Origin: Pseudomonas fluorescens
Lineage (GTDB): Bacteria; Pseudomonadota; Gammaproteobacteria; Pseudomonadales; Pseudomonadaceae
Direction: 5' to 3'
DNA: 64,000 nt
Assembly: GCF_902497785.1 (NCBI RefSeq)
Contig: NZ_CABVHK010000003.1
Location: forward strand, 310,001-374,000
A model generated the notes under the pieces. The model saw nothing but the letters and a program-made list of their open reading frames with translations. It did not search any database and was not told the origin of the DNA. A program made the translations under genes and the position numbers. The stretch's first letter is position 1, and each line of letters starts with the position of its first letter. Shown in pieces: positions 24,820 through 32,078 of this stretch.

Positions 24820-25601
24820 TAGAGTTTATACCCCGCATCCTGTTGATCGAGTTTGCGCAGCAGCGCTGGCCAGGCCAGTGCGCCACCCATCCCTTGTGCA
24901 CTTTTGGTGACACCGGCGATCATCGCCTTGGCGCCGGCCAGAATCTGCGGCTCGATAGCGATCAGTTCGGCGCCACCGTTTTGCGCCAGCACCTGGATAT
25001 CGCAGGCGCGCTGGAAGGTGAACATCATCAGGAACGTGTCGGCAATCGTGCTGCCGCACGTCAGCAGGCCGTGGTTGTGCAGCATCAGGAAATTGTTGTC
25101 ACCGAGGTCGGCTTGCAGTCGCGCTTTCTCTTCGTGGTTCAGCGCAACGCCCTCGTAAGCGTGATAAGCCAGGCTGGACAAAACGAACAATGACTGCTGG
25201 CTGATCGGCAAAATGCCTTGCTTCTGCGCCGACACCGCCACGCCCGCCGCCGTATGCGTGTGCAGCACGCACACCACATCGTGACGCACTTCATGCACGG
25301 CGCTGTGAATGGTGTAGCCCGCCGGATTGATTTCGTAGGGACTGTGCATCAGCTTGTTACCGGCCTGATCGACCTTGACCAGGCTCGACGCGGTGATCTC
25401 GTGAAACATCAACCCGAACGGATTGATCAGGAAGTCTTCGGTGCCCGGCACCTTGGCGGAAATATGCGTGAAGATCAGATCATCCCAGCCATGCTGGGCG
25501 ACCAGACGGTAACAGGCCGCCAGATCGACGCGGGTCTGCCACTCGGCGGCGCTGACCTGGTCTTTGACAGTGTGGGGGGATTGGGCGGGGGCTACGCTCA
25601 C
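24819..25601 (-). CDS. Class II aldolase/adducin family protein
   Basis: 260 residues. The fold of fuculose-1-phosphate-aldolase/adducin proteins: RVDLAACYRLVAQHGWDDLI, then HISAKVPGTEDFLINPFG, and the metal-binding pair VLHTHTAAGVAVSAQKQG and MLHNHGLLTCG. The Zn ligands (HTH and the later H) are kept, so it can be an active metal enzyme, but the substrate cannot be read from sequence; many relatives are unassigned. It is first in a two-gene operon with the MEST-like hydrolase, so both may act on one small carbonyl or ester compound. Confidence 0.85.
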   Translation of the reverse strand: MSVAPAQSPHTVKDQVSAAEWQTRVDLAACYRLVAQHGWDDLIFTHISAKVPGTEDFLINPFGLMFHEITASSLVKVDQAGNKLMHSPYEINPAGYTIHSAVHEVRHDVVCVLHTHTAAGVAVSAQKQGILPISQQSLFVLSSLAYHAYEGVALNHEEKARLQADLGDNNFLMLHNHGLLTCGSTIADTFLMMFTFQRACDIQVLAQNGGAELIAIEPQILAGAKAMIAGVTKSAQGMGGALAWPALLRKLDQQDAGYKL

Positions 25602-25704
25602 GGCAAGGAACTCCTGTTCTTATTGTTTTGCTCACGTAAAGCAGTCTAGTCACCCCTCGCGATTCGTGGAATTGCATTGGCAGCCAGCTTGATGGCCTAG
25701 CGAG

Positions 25705-26160
25705 TCAGCTGCGCAGGGCGGTGATCAATTCCGCCAGCCACGGCTCGGCATCGGTTTCCGGCGTCACGCTTTCGCTGGCGTCCAGACGCAGCATTGGCAG
25801 CACTTCGCGAAGGCCCAGCTCGCCAAACAGCTCACGCATCAACTCTCCACCGCCGCAGAACGTGTCGCCGTAACTCGCGTCCCCCAGACCGATCACGGCA
25901 CCCGGCAAACCACGCCAGGCAGCGGGCAACTGATCGCGAAGGGCGAAGTACAGCGGTTGCAGGTTATCCGGCAATTCGCCCATACCGGTGGTCGAGGTGA
26001 CCGCCAGGAACGCTTCGGGGCCAAACGCCTGGACATCGGCGAGGCTTGCACGCGGGTTGTGAAAAATATCGAAACCCGCGGTTTTCAAAATGTCCGCAGC
26101 GTGACGGGCGACTTCTTCAGCCGTGCCGTATACCGAGCCGGAAAGGAGGGCGACTTTCAT
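25705..26160 (-). CDS. Flavodoxin (MioC-like)
   Basis: 151 residues of flavodoxin fold. The FMN phosphate loop is SGSVYGTAEEVARHA; further FMN contacts are in STTGMGELPDNLQPL and GLGDASYGDTFCGGG. The chain is one-domain, of the MioC/YqcA kind. Start at ATG 26160: an AGGA lies at proper distance, while a TTG at 26163 is less likely. It diverges from the LOV photoreceptor gene with a 102-bp shared gap, which is worth noting because both are FMN proteins. Electron-transfer partner unknown. Confidence 0.85.
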   Translation of the reverse strand: MKVALLSGSVYGTAEEVARHAADILKTAGFDIFHNPRASLADVQAFGPEAFLAVTSTTGMGELPDNLQPLYFALRDQLPAAWRGLPGAVIGLGDASYGDTFCGGGELMRELFGELGLREVLPMLRLDASESVTPETDAEPWLAELITALRS

Positions 26161-26262
26161 CAATCTGATCCTGAAGCTGAGTAAAAGACCGGGATATTAA
26201 CAGCACAGTCTTCTTTGTTCTTTTAGAATGCAGACGGTCAATCACACAGGAAAGGACTCTCC

Positions 26263-26721
26263 ATGATCAACGCCCAACTGCTGCAACTGGTGATCAACGC
26301 CTCCAACGACGGCATCGTGATCGCTGAAAAAGAAGGCGAGCACGACAACATTCTGATTTACGTCAACCCGGCGTTCGAACGCCTGACCGGCTACACCAGT
26401 GAAGAAATCCTCTATCAGGATTGCCGTTTCCTGCAATCCGGCGACCGTGATCAGGAACCACTGACATTGATTCGCGAGGCATTGAGCAGCGGCGGTTCCT
26501 GCCGGGAAATCCTGCGCAATTATCGCAAGGACGGCACCCCATTCTGGAATGAGCTGTCGCTTTCGACGGTGAAAAATCCGAGCGACGGTCAAACTTATTT
26601 TGTCGGGGTGCAAAAAGACGTCACGGTTCAGGTCAAGGCACAGCAGCGTGTGGCGCAGCTTGAAGCACAATTGGCAGCGCTGCAGGACGAGCTCGATCAA
26701 TTAAAAGCGACGAACGGTTAA
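26263..26721 (+). CDS. Short LOV blue-light photoreceptor
   Basis: 152 residues: a single LOV/PAS domain with a C-terminal coiled-coil helix and no output domain, like the short LOV proteins (PpSB1-LOV) of P. putida. MINAQLLQLVINASNDGIVI is nearly the same N-terminus as PpSB1-LOV. The photoactive cysteine is Cys54 in YQDCRFLQ (the canonical GxNCRFLQ motif), and flavin-contacting residues appear in FERLTGYTSEEIL, NYRKDGTPFWNELSLS and YFVGVQKDV. The C-terminal helix QRVAQLEAQLAALQDELDQL is a dimer helix. On blue light the cysteine forms an adduct with FMN C4a. It lies next to a class II LitR regulator, the likely signalling partner (see findings). Confidence 0.93.
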   Translation: MINAQLLQLVINASNDGIVIAEKEGEHDNILIYVNPAFERLTGYTSEEILYQDCRFLQSGDRDQEPLTLIREALSSGGSCREILRNYRKDGTPFWNELSLSTVKNPSDGQTYFVGVQKDVTVQVKAQQRVAQLEAQLAALQDELDQLKATNG

Positions 26722-26793
26722 AACATTCCTGCGAATTGATTGTCATTAACTACAATCACCGATGACTTTGTAACTATTTTTTTCGAGCCGCTC

Positions 26794-27399
26794 ATGCACC
26801 GCGACGCACTCCTGACCCAGGACGAGCTGGATTTCATCCAGACCATGCAACACAACCCGCAGCTCAATGTGCGGGATGCGACGTCGAGTCTGCTCGTTAA
26901 CGGTGGTTCGCAAATCCGTGACTTGCTCACGCGCCTTGCCGCTCATGAGCAAGTCACTATTCAGGCCAACTTCGAAAATCAGCAGATGACGTTTCCGCTG
27001 CATTTGGTCGAAGACGAGTTTCATGCCCTGCATTTACGCCTCGGCGTCCCCAGCATCTATGAAGACGGGCCATTGGTCCGGCCATGGCGCCTGGTTCTCG
27101 AAGAGCCGGTGGCACTGGAAAATGCCAGCGGCCAACCCGGCACGCTGTGGGTGCACGAAGTCTCGTTCAAAGGGGTTTTGCTGGAAGTGCGCAACAAGAC
27201 CAAGCCGCCCAAACACTTTGCCTTGTGGTTCAGCCCGTCAGGCTATGAGCGGATCGCGATGCGCGGCACCTTCGAGAAAGAAACCGGGAACGGTTTCTTC
27301 GCGTATCAGTTGAGTCAGAACGATAAGGACGAGACCGAGCGCCTGCGCCAGTACATCCTCCAGCAGCATCGACTGACGCACCCCGCGCTTCACCTCTGA
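26794..27399 (+). CDS. PilZ-like protein (putative)
   Basis: 201 residues. The N-terminal part is helical and includes ALLTQDELDFIQTMQHNPQL. The C-terminal half looks like a beta-barrel with RPWRLVLEEPVALENASG and VHEVSFKGVLLEV; the latter fits the D/NxSxxG motif of c-di-GMP-binding PilZ domains loosely (HEVSFKG), but the preceding RxxxR is only partly present. So I call it PilZ-like with modest confidence, perhaps unable to bind c-di-GMP. I chose the ATG at 26794 since the TTG at 26740 lies in AT-rich non-coding-looking DNA. It stands between the LOV gene (72 bp gap) and the LitR gene, convergent with the latter. Confidence 0.6.
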   Translation: MHRDALLTQDELDFIQTMQHNPQLNVRDATSSLLVNGGSQIRDLLTRLAAHEQVTIQANFENQQMTFPLHLVEDEFHALHLRLGVPSIYEDGPLVRPWRLVLEEPVALENASGQPGTLWVHEVSFKGVLLEVRNKTKPPKHFALWFSPSGYERIAMRGTFEKETGNGFFAYQLSQNDKDETERLRQYILQQHRLTHPALHL

Positions 27400-28359
27400 T
27401 CAGGTATCCAGGTTACCCGCCAGGAACTGTTTCAGGCGCTGCCGCATCACCATGCCCTGATTCCCCAGACAGCCAATGGACGATCCGGCCAGGCTCTCCT
27501 GCACCAGATCAGACGCGTCTCCCGCCAGCAGCAGCTGACAATCCAGGCTCATGGCCAGGCGATTCAAACGCCGCGGCAAGTCGGTTGACGGGGCATGATT
27601 GGACACCAGCACCAACGCCTGTGGCTTGACTCTTTCGCAGACCAGGGTCAGTTCGTCGAACGGCTGACCAATCGACAGCAATTGAATGGCGGAATCGATA
27701 TTGCTCAGGAACAACGCCGTAAGCAGCACGTCGAGCTCACGTGTCTGATCATTCAGCGGACACACGATTACACGGCGCGGCTGCATCACTCGAACCAGCA
27801 ACAACCGTTGCAACACGCGTGAACGCAAGAAACCGTCCAGAAACAGCCACTCACTGACCTGACCGAACGCCTCATGGCGTTGCAGCAATTGCTGCCACAG
27901 CGGAATCAGGATGTCCTGGAACGCCACGGTGAGGGGATAACTGGAAAATATCTGCCCATAGACCTGCTCCAGCTGAACCTCGTCAAATGCGCGGACTGCT
28001 GCGCTGACCTGTCCCTGCCATTGCACATAGTCAGCCTGAACACTCTCAGTTGGGATGATGTGCGACAGAGCTTGAAGGGGTTCGGTCTTGGCCAGGATCT
28101 TGCCGACCTTGCTGACGGCCACACCGCGCTCGATCCAGCTCAGAATGCTGTGAACCCGCTCAATATCGGTCATTGAGTACAGGCGATGCCCGCTCTCGGT
28201 GCGCAGAGGCTGGATCAAACCATACCGGCGTTCCCATGCGCGCAACGTGACCGGATTGACACCAGTCAGTCGCGCCACCTCTCGAATCGGAAACAACTCT
28301 TCCTGTTCGAGGGTCAGAACAGGCTGAGAACCAGCGACAGTGTCAGTGATGACAGGCAT
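27400..28359 (-). CDS. MerR-family regulator of class II LitR type (B12-free CarH/LitR homologue)
   Basis: 319 residues. An N-terminal MerR winged helix (FPIREVARLTGVNPVTLRAW, then RRYGLIQPLRTESGHRLY), then the helical-bundle and Rossmann-like domains of CarH/LitR photoregulators. The helical region aligns as VSEWLFLDGFLRSR to VAEEHFxSNFLRRR of CarH: the EH pair that caps adenosyl-B12 is WL here, and the axial-His motif (EEHELG in CarH) reads QTRELD. B12 binding is thus lost, which defines class II LitR. In P. putida such proteins (PplR) repress light-induced genes and are relieved through a short LOV protein. It diverges from an ABM-folM-folE-folX group and sits next to a LOV gene. Confidence 0.9.
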   Translation of the reverse strand: MPVITDTVAGSQPVLTLEQEELFPIREVARLTGVNPVTLRAWERRYGLIQPLRTESGHRLYSMTDIERVHSILSWIERGVAVSKVGKILAKTEPLQALSHIIPTESVQADYVQWQGQVSAAVRAFDEVQLEQVYGQIFSSYPLTVAFQDILIPLWQQLLQRHEAFGQVSEWLFLDGFLRSRVLQRLLLVRVMQPRRVIVCPLNDQTRELDVLLTALFLSNIDSAIQLLSIGQPFDELTLVCERVKPQALVLVSNHAPSTDLPRRLNRLAMSLDCQLLLAGDASDLVQESLAGSSIGCLGNQGMVMRQRLKQFLAGNLDT

Positions 28360-28569
28360 TTAGTAACCAACGTCCATGTATGCATTGGATCCCATTTAAC
28401 GCACCTCACCCTTCATTATTCAAGACATAGATGGTGGACGATTATAAGGAACACAACCTGTAGAATCGGGAATATTCCTTGCTTGTAACAAGACGCAGCC
28501 CACCACCCCGGTGCTGTGTCTGGCGAAACTTCTATCCGGAGTAACGCGTTTGTCATACGGAGATACACA
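28360..28569. promoter_or_regulatory. Divergent promoter region of the LitR gene and the ABM/fol genes
   Basis: A 210-bp AT-rich gap. Symmetric elements: GGAATATTCC (28469-28478), CTTGTAACAAG (28482-28492) and an imperfect CCATGTATGCATTGG near 28374, close to the litR start. TAGAAT at 28461-28466 could be a -10 for the rightward promoter. Any of these could be the LitR operator; I cannot tell which. Autoregulation would be expected for a MerR/LitR regulator. Confidence 0.5.
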
Positions 28570-29139
28570 ATGTCTACCTCACCCGTCACGCTGACGGTTG
28601 CGCGCCGCGTCGCCGATGGGCGCTATCAGGACCTGATGACCTGGTTGCGCGAAGGCGAACAACTGGCCACCGATTTCCAGGGTTATCTCGGCTCTGGCGT
28701 GCTCGCCCCGCCGCCCGGCGACAATGAATTCCAGATTATTTCCCGCTTCGCCAACGAGCAGACCATGCACGCCTGGGAGCACTCCGCCTCCCGTACGGCC
28801 TGGCTTTCGCGCGGCAGCGAACTGTTTGCTCATCCGACCGAGCATAGAGTCAGTGGCATCGAAGGCTGGTTCGGCGCTGCGGGACAACGTCCGCCACGCT
28901 GGAAACAGGCCGTGGCAATCTGGCTGGCGTTCTTTCCGGTGTCGTTGCTGTTCAACTACGTGCTGGGGCCGCTGCTTGGCGAAATGAGCCTGTTGCCTCG
29001 GGTATTGATCGGTACGCTGTGCCTCACGCCGTTGATGGTTTACTTCTTCATTCCGTTGTCGACCCGCCTCTTGGCCGGGTGGCTGAATACCCCGCCAGCG
29101 CGCCGATTGCCCGCCGAGCCTACTACCCAGAATCACTAA
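28570..29139 (+). CDS. Antibiotic biosynthesis monooxygenase domain protein with two TM helices
   Basis: 189 residues. The N-terminal half is an ABM-like ferredoxin-fold domain (VTLTVARRVADGRYQDLMTW, EFQIISRFANEQTMHAWEHS), and the C-terminal half has two membrane helices (KQAVAIWLAFFPVSLLFNYV and LPRVLIGTLCLTPLMVYFF). Proteins of this build are common near light-regulated or stress genes in proteobacteria; their activity is unknown. ATG 28570 is chosen because CGGAGATACACA precedes it. It is the first gene of the group divergent from the LitR regulator, so it is a likely light-controlled gene (inference). Confidence 0.8.
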   Translation: MSTSPVTLTVARRVADGRYQDLMTWLREGEQLATDFQGYLGSGVLAPPPGDNEFQIISRFANEQTMHAWEHSASRTAWLSRGSELFAHPTEHRVSGIEGWFGAAGQRPPRWKQAVAIWLAFFPVSLLFNYVLGPLLGEMSLLPRVLIGTLCLTPLMVYFFIPLSTRLLAGWLNTPPARRLPAEPTTQNH

Positions 29140-29216
29140 AAGATCGCAGGCTTCGCCAGCTCCTACAAAAGCACGCACGCCCGGTCCGTAGGAGCTGCCG
29201 CAGACTGCGATCTTTT
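29138..29216. repeat. REP doublet (AAGATCGCAG...GTAGGAGC type)
   Basis: AAAAGATCGCAGGCTTCGCC from 29138 faces GGAGCTGCCGCAGACTGCGA, ending in TCTTTT at 29216. It starts within the stop codon of the ABM gene and fills the gap before folM. It may partly uncouple folM-folE-folX from the ABM gene. Confidence 0.85.
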
Positions 29217-29276
29217 CAGGGCATGGCACAAGCCGTCGCTGTTATAGTTTTGCTCTGACCGCGACGCGAGCCTTTC

Positions 29277-29987
29277 ATGACTTCTTCCTCTGCCCCGATC
29301 CTGATCACCGGCGCCGGCCAGCGGGTCGGCCTGCATTGTGCGCAACGTCTGCTCGAAGACGGCGAGGCGCTGATCTTCACCTATCGCACCGAACGCCCCG
29401 GCGTTCAAACACTGCGTGATCTGGGGGCGACGGCGATATTCGCGGACTTCTCCACCGAAGTCGGCATCTTCGCTTTCATCAACGAACTGAAAACCCACAC
29501 CGACAGCCTGCGCGCGATCATCCACAATGCTTCCGAATGGCTGGCGGAAACGCCGGACACCGACGCGGCTGCCTTCACCCGCCTGTTCAGCGTGCACATG
29601 CTCGCGCCCTACTTGGTCAACTTGCACTGCGCGGACTTGCTGCGAAGCTCGCAACCGGCCGACATCGTGCACATCAGCGATGACGTGACCCGCAAGGGCA
29701 GCAGCCGGCACATCGGCTACTGCGCCAGCAAGGCCGGGCTCGACAGCCTCACCTTGTCCTTTGCGGCGAAGTACGCCCCGGACATCAAGGTCAACGGGAT
29801 TGCCCCGGCCCTGCTACTGTTCAATCCCGACGACGACGCGGCGTACCGCACCAAGGCCCTGGCCAAGTCCGCGCTGGGTATCGAACCCGGCAGTGAAGTG
29901 ATCTATCAGAGCCTGCGCTATCTGCTCGACAACCCTTATGTCACCGGTACGACCCTGACGGTCAACGGCGGTCGACACCTCAAATAG
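29277..29987 (+). CDS. folM: Dihydromonapterin reductase FolM
   Basis: 236 residues. A short-chain dehydrogenase with [20 protein letters not shown] as cofactor loop, HNASEWLAE, and the catalytic Tyr/Lys in [10 protein letters not shown]. FolM reduces dihydromonapterin to tetrahydromonapterin, the pterin cofactor of bacterial phenylalanine hydroxylase, and has weak dihydrofolate reductase activity. It is followed by folE (20 bp) and folX (2 bp after folE), so all three steps GTP to dihydromonapterin triphosphate precursor to tetrahydromonapterin are in one operon. Confidence 0.92.
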   Translation: MTSSSAPILITGAGQRVGLHCAQRLLEDGEALIFTYRTERPGVQTLRDLGATAIFADFSTEVGIFAFINELKTHTDSLRAIIHNASEWLAETPDTDAAAFTRLFSVHMLAPYLVNLHCADLLRSSQPADIVHISDDVTRKGSSRHIGYCASKAGLDSLTLSFAAKYAPDIKVNGIAPALLLFNPDDDAAYRTKALAKSALGIEPGSEVIYQSLRYLLDNPYVTGTTLTVNGGRHLK

Positions 29988-30007
29988 ATGCTCCGCGAGG
30001 ATATTCC

Positions 30008-30583
30008 ATGACGTTATCCCGGCCTCAGAACGCGCTGTCCCACAGCTATCGCGAGATCCTTATCGGTCTCGGTGAGAACCCCGACCGCGAAGGCCTGGCC
30101 GATACACCGGTGCGCGCAGCCAAGGCCATGCAGTACCTGTGTCATGGCTATGAACAAAGTGTGGAAGAAATCGTCAACGGCGCGTTGTTTGCCTCCGACA
30201 ACGATGAAATGATCATCGTCGACAACATCGAGCTTTACTCACTGTGTGAACATCACCTGCTGCCCTTCATCGGCAAGGCGCATGTGGCTTATATTCCAAC
30301 GGGTAAAGTGCTGGGCCTGTCGAAAATTGCGCGACTGGTGGATATGTTCGCCCGTCGCCTGCAAATCCAGGAGAACCTGACCCGGCAGATCGCCGACGCG
30401 GTGCAGGAGGTGACGGGGGCTGCAGGCGTTGCAGTCGTCATCGAAGCCCGACACATGTGCATGATGATGCGCGGCGTCGAGAAACAGAATTCGACCATGA
30501 ACACCTCGGTGATGCTCGGCGCCTTCCGCGAGTCGAGCAACACCCGCCAGGAGTTCCTGCAATTGATTGGACGGAGCAAGTAG
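30008..30583 (+). CDS. folE: GTP cyclohydrolase I
   Basis: 191 residues. It converts GTP to 7,8-dihydroneopterin triphosphate, first step of folate and pterin synthesis. Zn ligands are Cys80 and His83 (CEHHLLPF) and Cys151 ([14 protein letters not shown]). [19 protein letters not shown] is the family N-terminal signature. GAGGATATTCC precedes the ATG. Pseudomonads normally carry more than one folE; this copy, beside folM and folX and a light-type regulator, probably supplies monapterin rather than housekeeping folate. Confidence 0.96.
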   Translation: MTLSRPQNALSHSYREILIGLGENPDREGLADTPVRAAKAMQYLCHGYEQSVEEIVNGALFASDNDEMIIVDNIELYSLCEHHLLPFIGKAHVAYIPTGKVLGLSKIARLVDMFARRLQIQENLTRQIADAVQEVTGAAGVAVVIEARHMCMMMRGVEKQNSTMNTSVMLGAFRESSNTRQEFLQLIGRSK

Positions 30584-30585
30584 CA

Positions 30586-30957
30586 ATGCCACAACTTCAA
30601 CCAGGAATGGCACGTATCCGGGTCAAGGACCTGTGCCTGCGCACGTTCATCGGGATCAACGAGGATGAGATCCTCAACAAGCAGGATGTGCTGATCAACC
30701 TGACCATCCTGTACGCGGCTCAGGAAGCGGTGCGTGACAACGACATTGATCACGCACTGAACTACCGCACCATCACCAAGGCAATCATCGCTCACGTGGA
30801 AGGCAATCGCTTTGCCCTGCTCGAGCGCCTGACCCAGGAAATTCTCGATCTGGTGATGACGAATGAGTCGGTGCTGTATGCCGAGGTCGAGGTCGACAAA
30901 CCCCACGCGTTGCGATTTGCCGAGTCGGTGTCGATTACGCTGGCGGCGAGCCGCTGA
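30586..30957 (+). CDS. folX: Dihydroneopterin triphosphate 2'-epimerase FolX
   Basis: 123 residues. The T-fold of FolB/Fol[45 protein letters not shown] and the last strand [18 protein letters not shown]. FolX rather than FolB is chosen from context with folM and folE: it epimerises dihydroneopterin triphosphate to dihydromonapterin triphosphate. The ATG at 30586 lies 2 nt after the folE stop, with GGAGCAAG inside the end of folE as ribosome site. Confidence 0.88.
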   Translation: MPQLQPGMARIRVKDLCLRTFIGINEDEILNKQDVLINLTILYAAQEAVRDNDIDHALNYRTITKAIIAHVEGNRFALLERLTQEILDLVMTNESVLYAEVEVDKPHALRFAESVSITLAASR

Positions 30958-31025
30958 GCGCGTCTGGCGCATTGGTCGCCAGGCTTTTATCATCCGCGCC
31001 ACGATTCGATTGCACAGAGCCCGCC

Positions 31026-31322
31026 ATGAACGATCAACAACGTCTGGAACTTGAAGCCGCCGCCTTCCGCCGGCTGGTCGCGCACCTGGACAGCCGCAAG
31101 GATGTGCAGAACATCGACCTGATGAACCTTTCCGGTTTCTGCCGCAATTGCCTGTCCAAGTGGTACAAGGCAGCGGCCGATGAGCGCCAGATCGACGTCA
31201 GCCTCGATGACGCCCGCGAAGTCGTCTACGGCATGCCGTATGCCGAGTGGAAAGCCCAATACCAGCAAGAAGCCAGCGCCGAACAACACGCGGCGTTTGC
31301 CAAAGGAAAGCCCAATGAATGA
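31026..31322 (+). CDS. DUF1244 domain-containing protein
   Basis: 98 residues, helical, with the family core LVAHLDSRKDVQNIDLMNLS followed by GFCRNCLSKWYKAAADE: two close cysteines (CRNC) are conserved. The function is unknown. I chose ATG 31026 because the upstream frame is non-coding-like. It follows folX after 68 bp and overlaps the HopJ-like gene by 8 bp, so these two form a coupled pair that may extend the fol operon. Confidence 0.85.
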   Translation: MNDQQRLELEAAAFRRLVAHLDSRKDVQNIDLMNLSGFCRNCLSKWYKAAADERQIDVSLDDAREVVYGMPYAEWKAQYQQEASAEQHAAFAKGKPNE

Positions 31323-31653
31323 TTTGAACACCCTGCGCGCGAGCCTGAAAAGCGGCGAACATGCCTTTGCCGACACCCTGGCATTCATCGCCGCCGGTTA
31401 CGACTACCAGCCACAGGCGTTCAACAACGGCGGTGTGGAAAACGCCGCCGGGCAGAACGAAGGTTCGTGCAAGACGTTGGGCCTGGCGCTGCTGGAAGGC
31501 CTGAGCGATGAAGAGGCGTTGTTGGCCTTTGGCGAGCATTACCGCTCGGTGGTGGCGACGCCTGAAGGCAGCGATCATGGCAATATTCGTGCGTTGATTG
31601 CGCATGGTTTGGCCGGTGTGAAATTCAGCCAACAGCCGCTGACCCGGCGCTGA
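31315..31653 (+). CDS. HopJ type III effector family protein
   Basis: 112 residues, helical, matching the HopJ/HopPmaJ family: AFADTLAFIAAGYDYQPQAF, then FNNGGVENAAGQNEGSCKTL and LLAFGEHYRSVVATPEGSDH. Despite the name, the family is widespread in non-pathogens with no type III system nearby, so a housekeeping role is more likely here. The start overlaps the DUF1244 stop by 8 bases, which indicates translational coupling. Confidence 0.85.
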   Translation: MNDLNTLRASLKSGEHAFADTLAFIAAGYDYQPQAFNNGGVENAAGQNEGSCKTLGLALLEGLSDEEALLAFGEHYRSVVATPEGSDHGNIRALIAHGLAGVKFSQQPLTRR

Positions 31654-31662
31654 TTCAAGAGC

Positions 31663-31951
31663 AAAAGATCGCAGCCTGCGGCAGCTCCTACACCGATCGC
31701 GTGTTCCGTAGGAGCTAGCGCAGCCTGCGATCTTTTGATGTTCGCCCCCCACTCAACCGCTGATTCAAGATCAAAAGATCGCAGCCTGCGGCAGCTCCTA
31801 CACGGATCGCGTGGTTCCGTAGGAGCTGGCGCAGCCTGCGATCTTTTGATGTTGGCCTCCCCACTCAGCCGCTGATCAAAAGATCGCAGCCTGCGGCAGC
31901 TCCTACACCGGTCGCGTGTTCCGTAGGAGCTGGCGCAGCCTGCGATCTTTT
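31663..31951. repeat. Tandem array of three REP doublets
   Basis: Three near-identical inverted-repeat units, 31663-31736, 31773-31847 and 31878-31951, each AAAAGATCGCAGCCTGCGGC ... GCAGCCTGCGATCTTTTGAT. The starts are 110 and 105 bp apart, and the linkers (GTTCGCCC/GTTGGCCTCC...CCGCTGAT) are also related, so whole unit-plus-linker blocks were duplicated. This is a BIME-like tandem expansion in the gap between the HopJ-like gene and the aminotransferase gene. Confidence 0.92.
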
Positions 31952-32078
31952 GATGTTCGCCCTCTACACACCACATCCCGACTTTTAAGATTGACCCGGC
32001 GACTTTATTTCGTTTGCCGGGCACGTCCGCTCGCGGCTTAGATAAAAGGAAGCCTCCCTTCTTCTGAGTCGGTCATCC

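Noticed and set aside
31315..31653. HopJ considered as evidence for a type III secretion effector
   Set aside because: No type III genes or hrp-box-like promoter nearby, overlap with DUF1244 suggests a housekeeping pair, and the family occurs in many non-pathogens.
31663..31951. Regular repeat array considered as a CRISPR
   Set aside because: Units are 105-110 bp apart and each is a palindromic doublet; spacers are not unique and no cas genes are near. It is a REP array.
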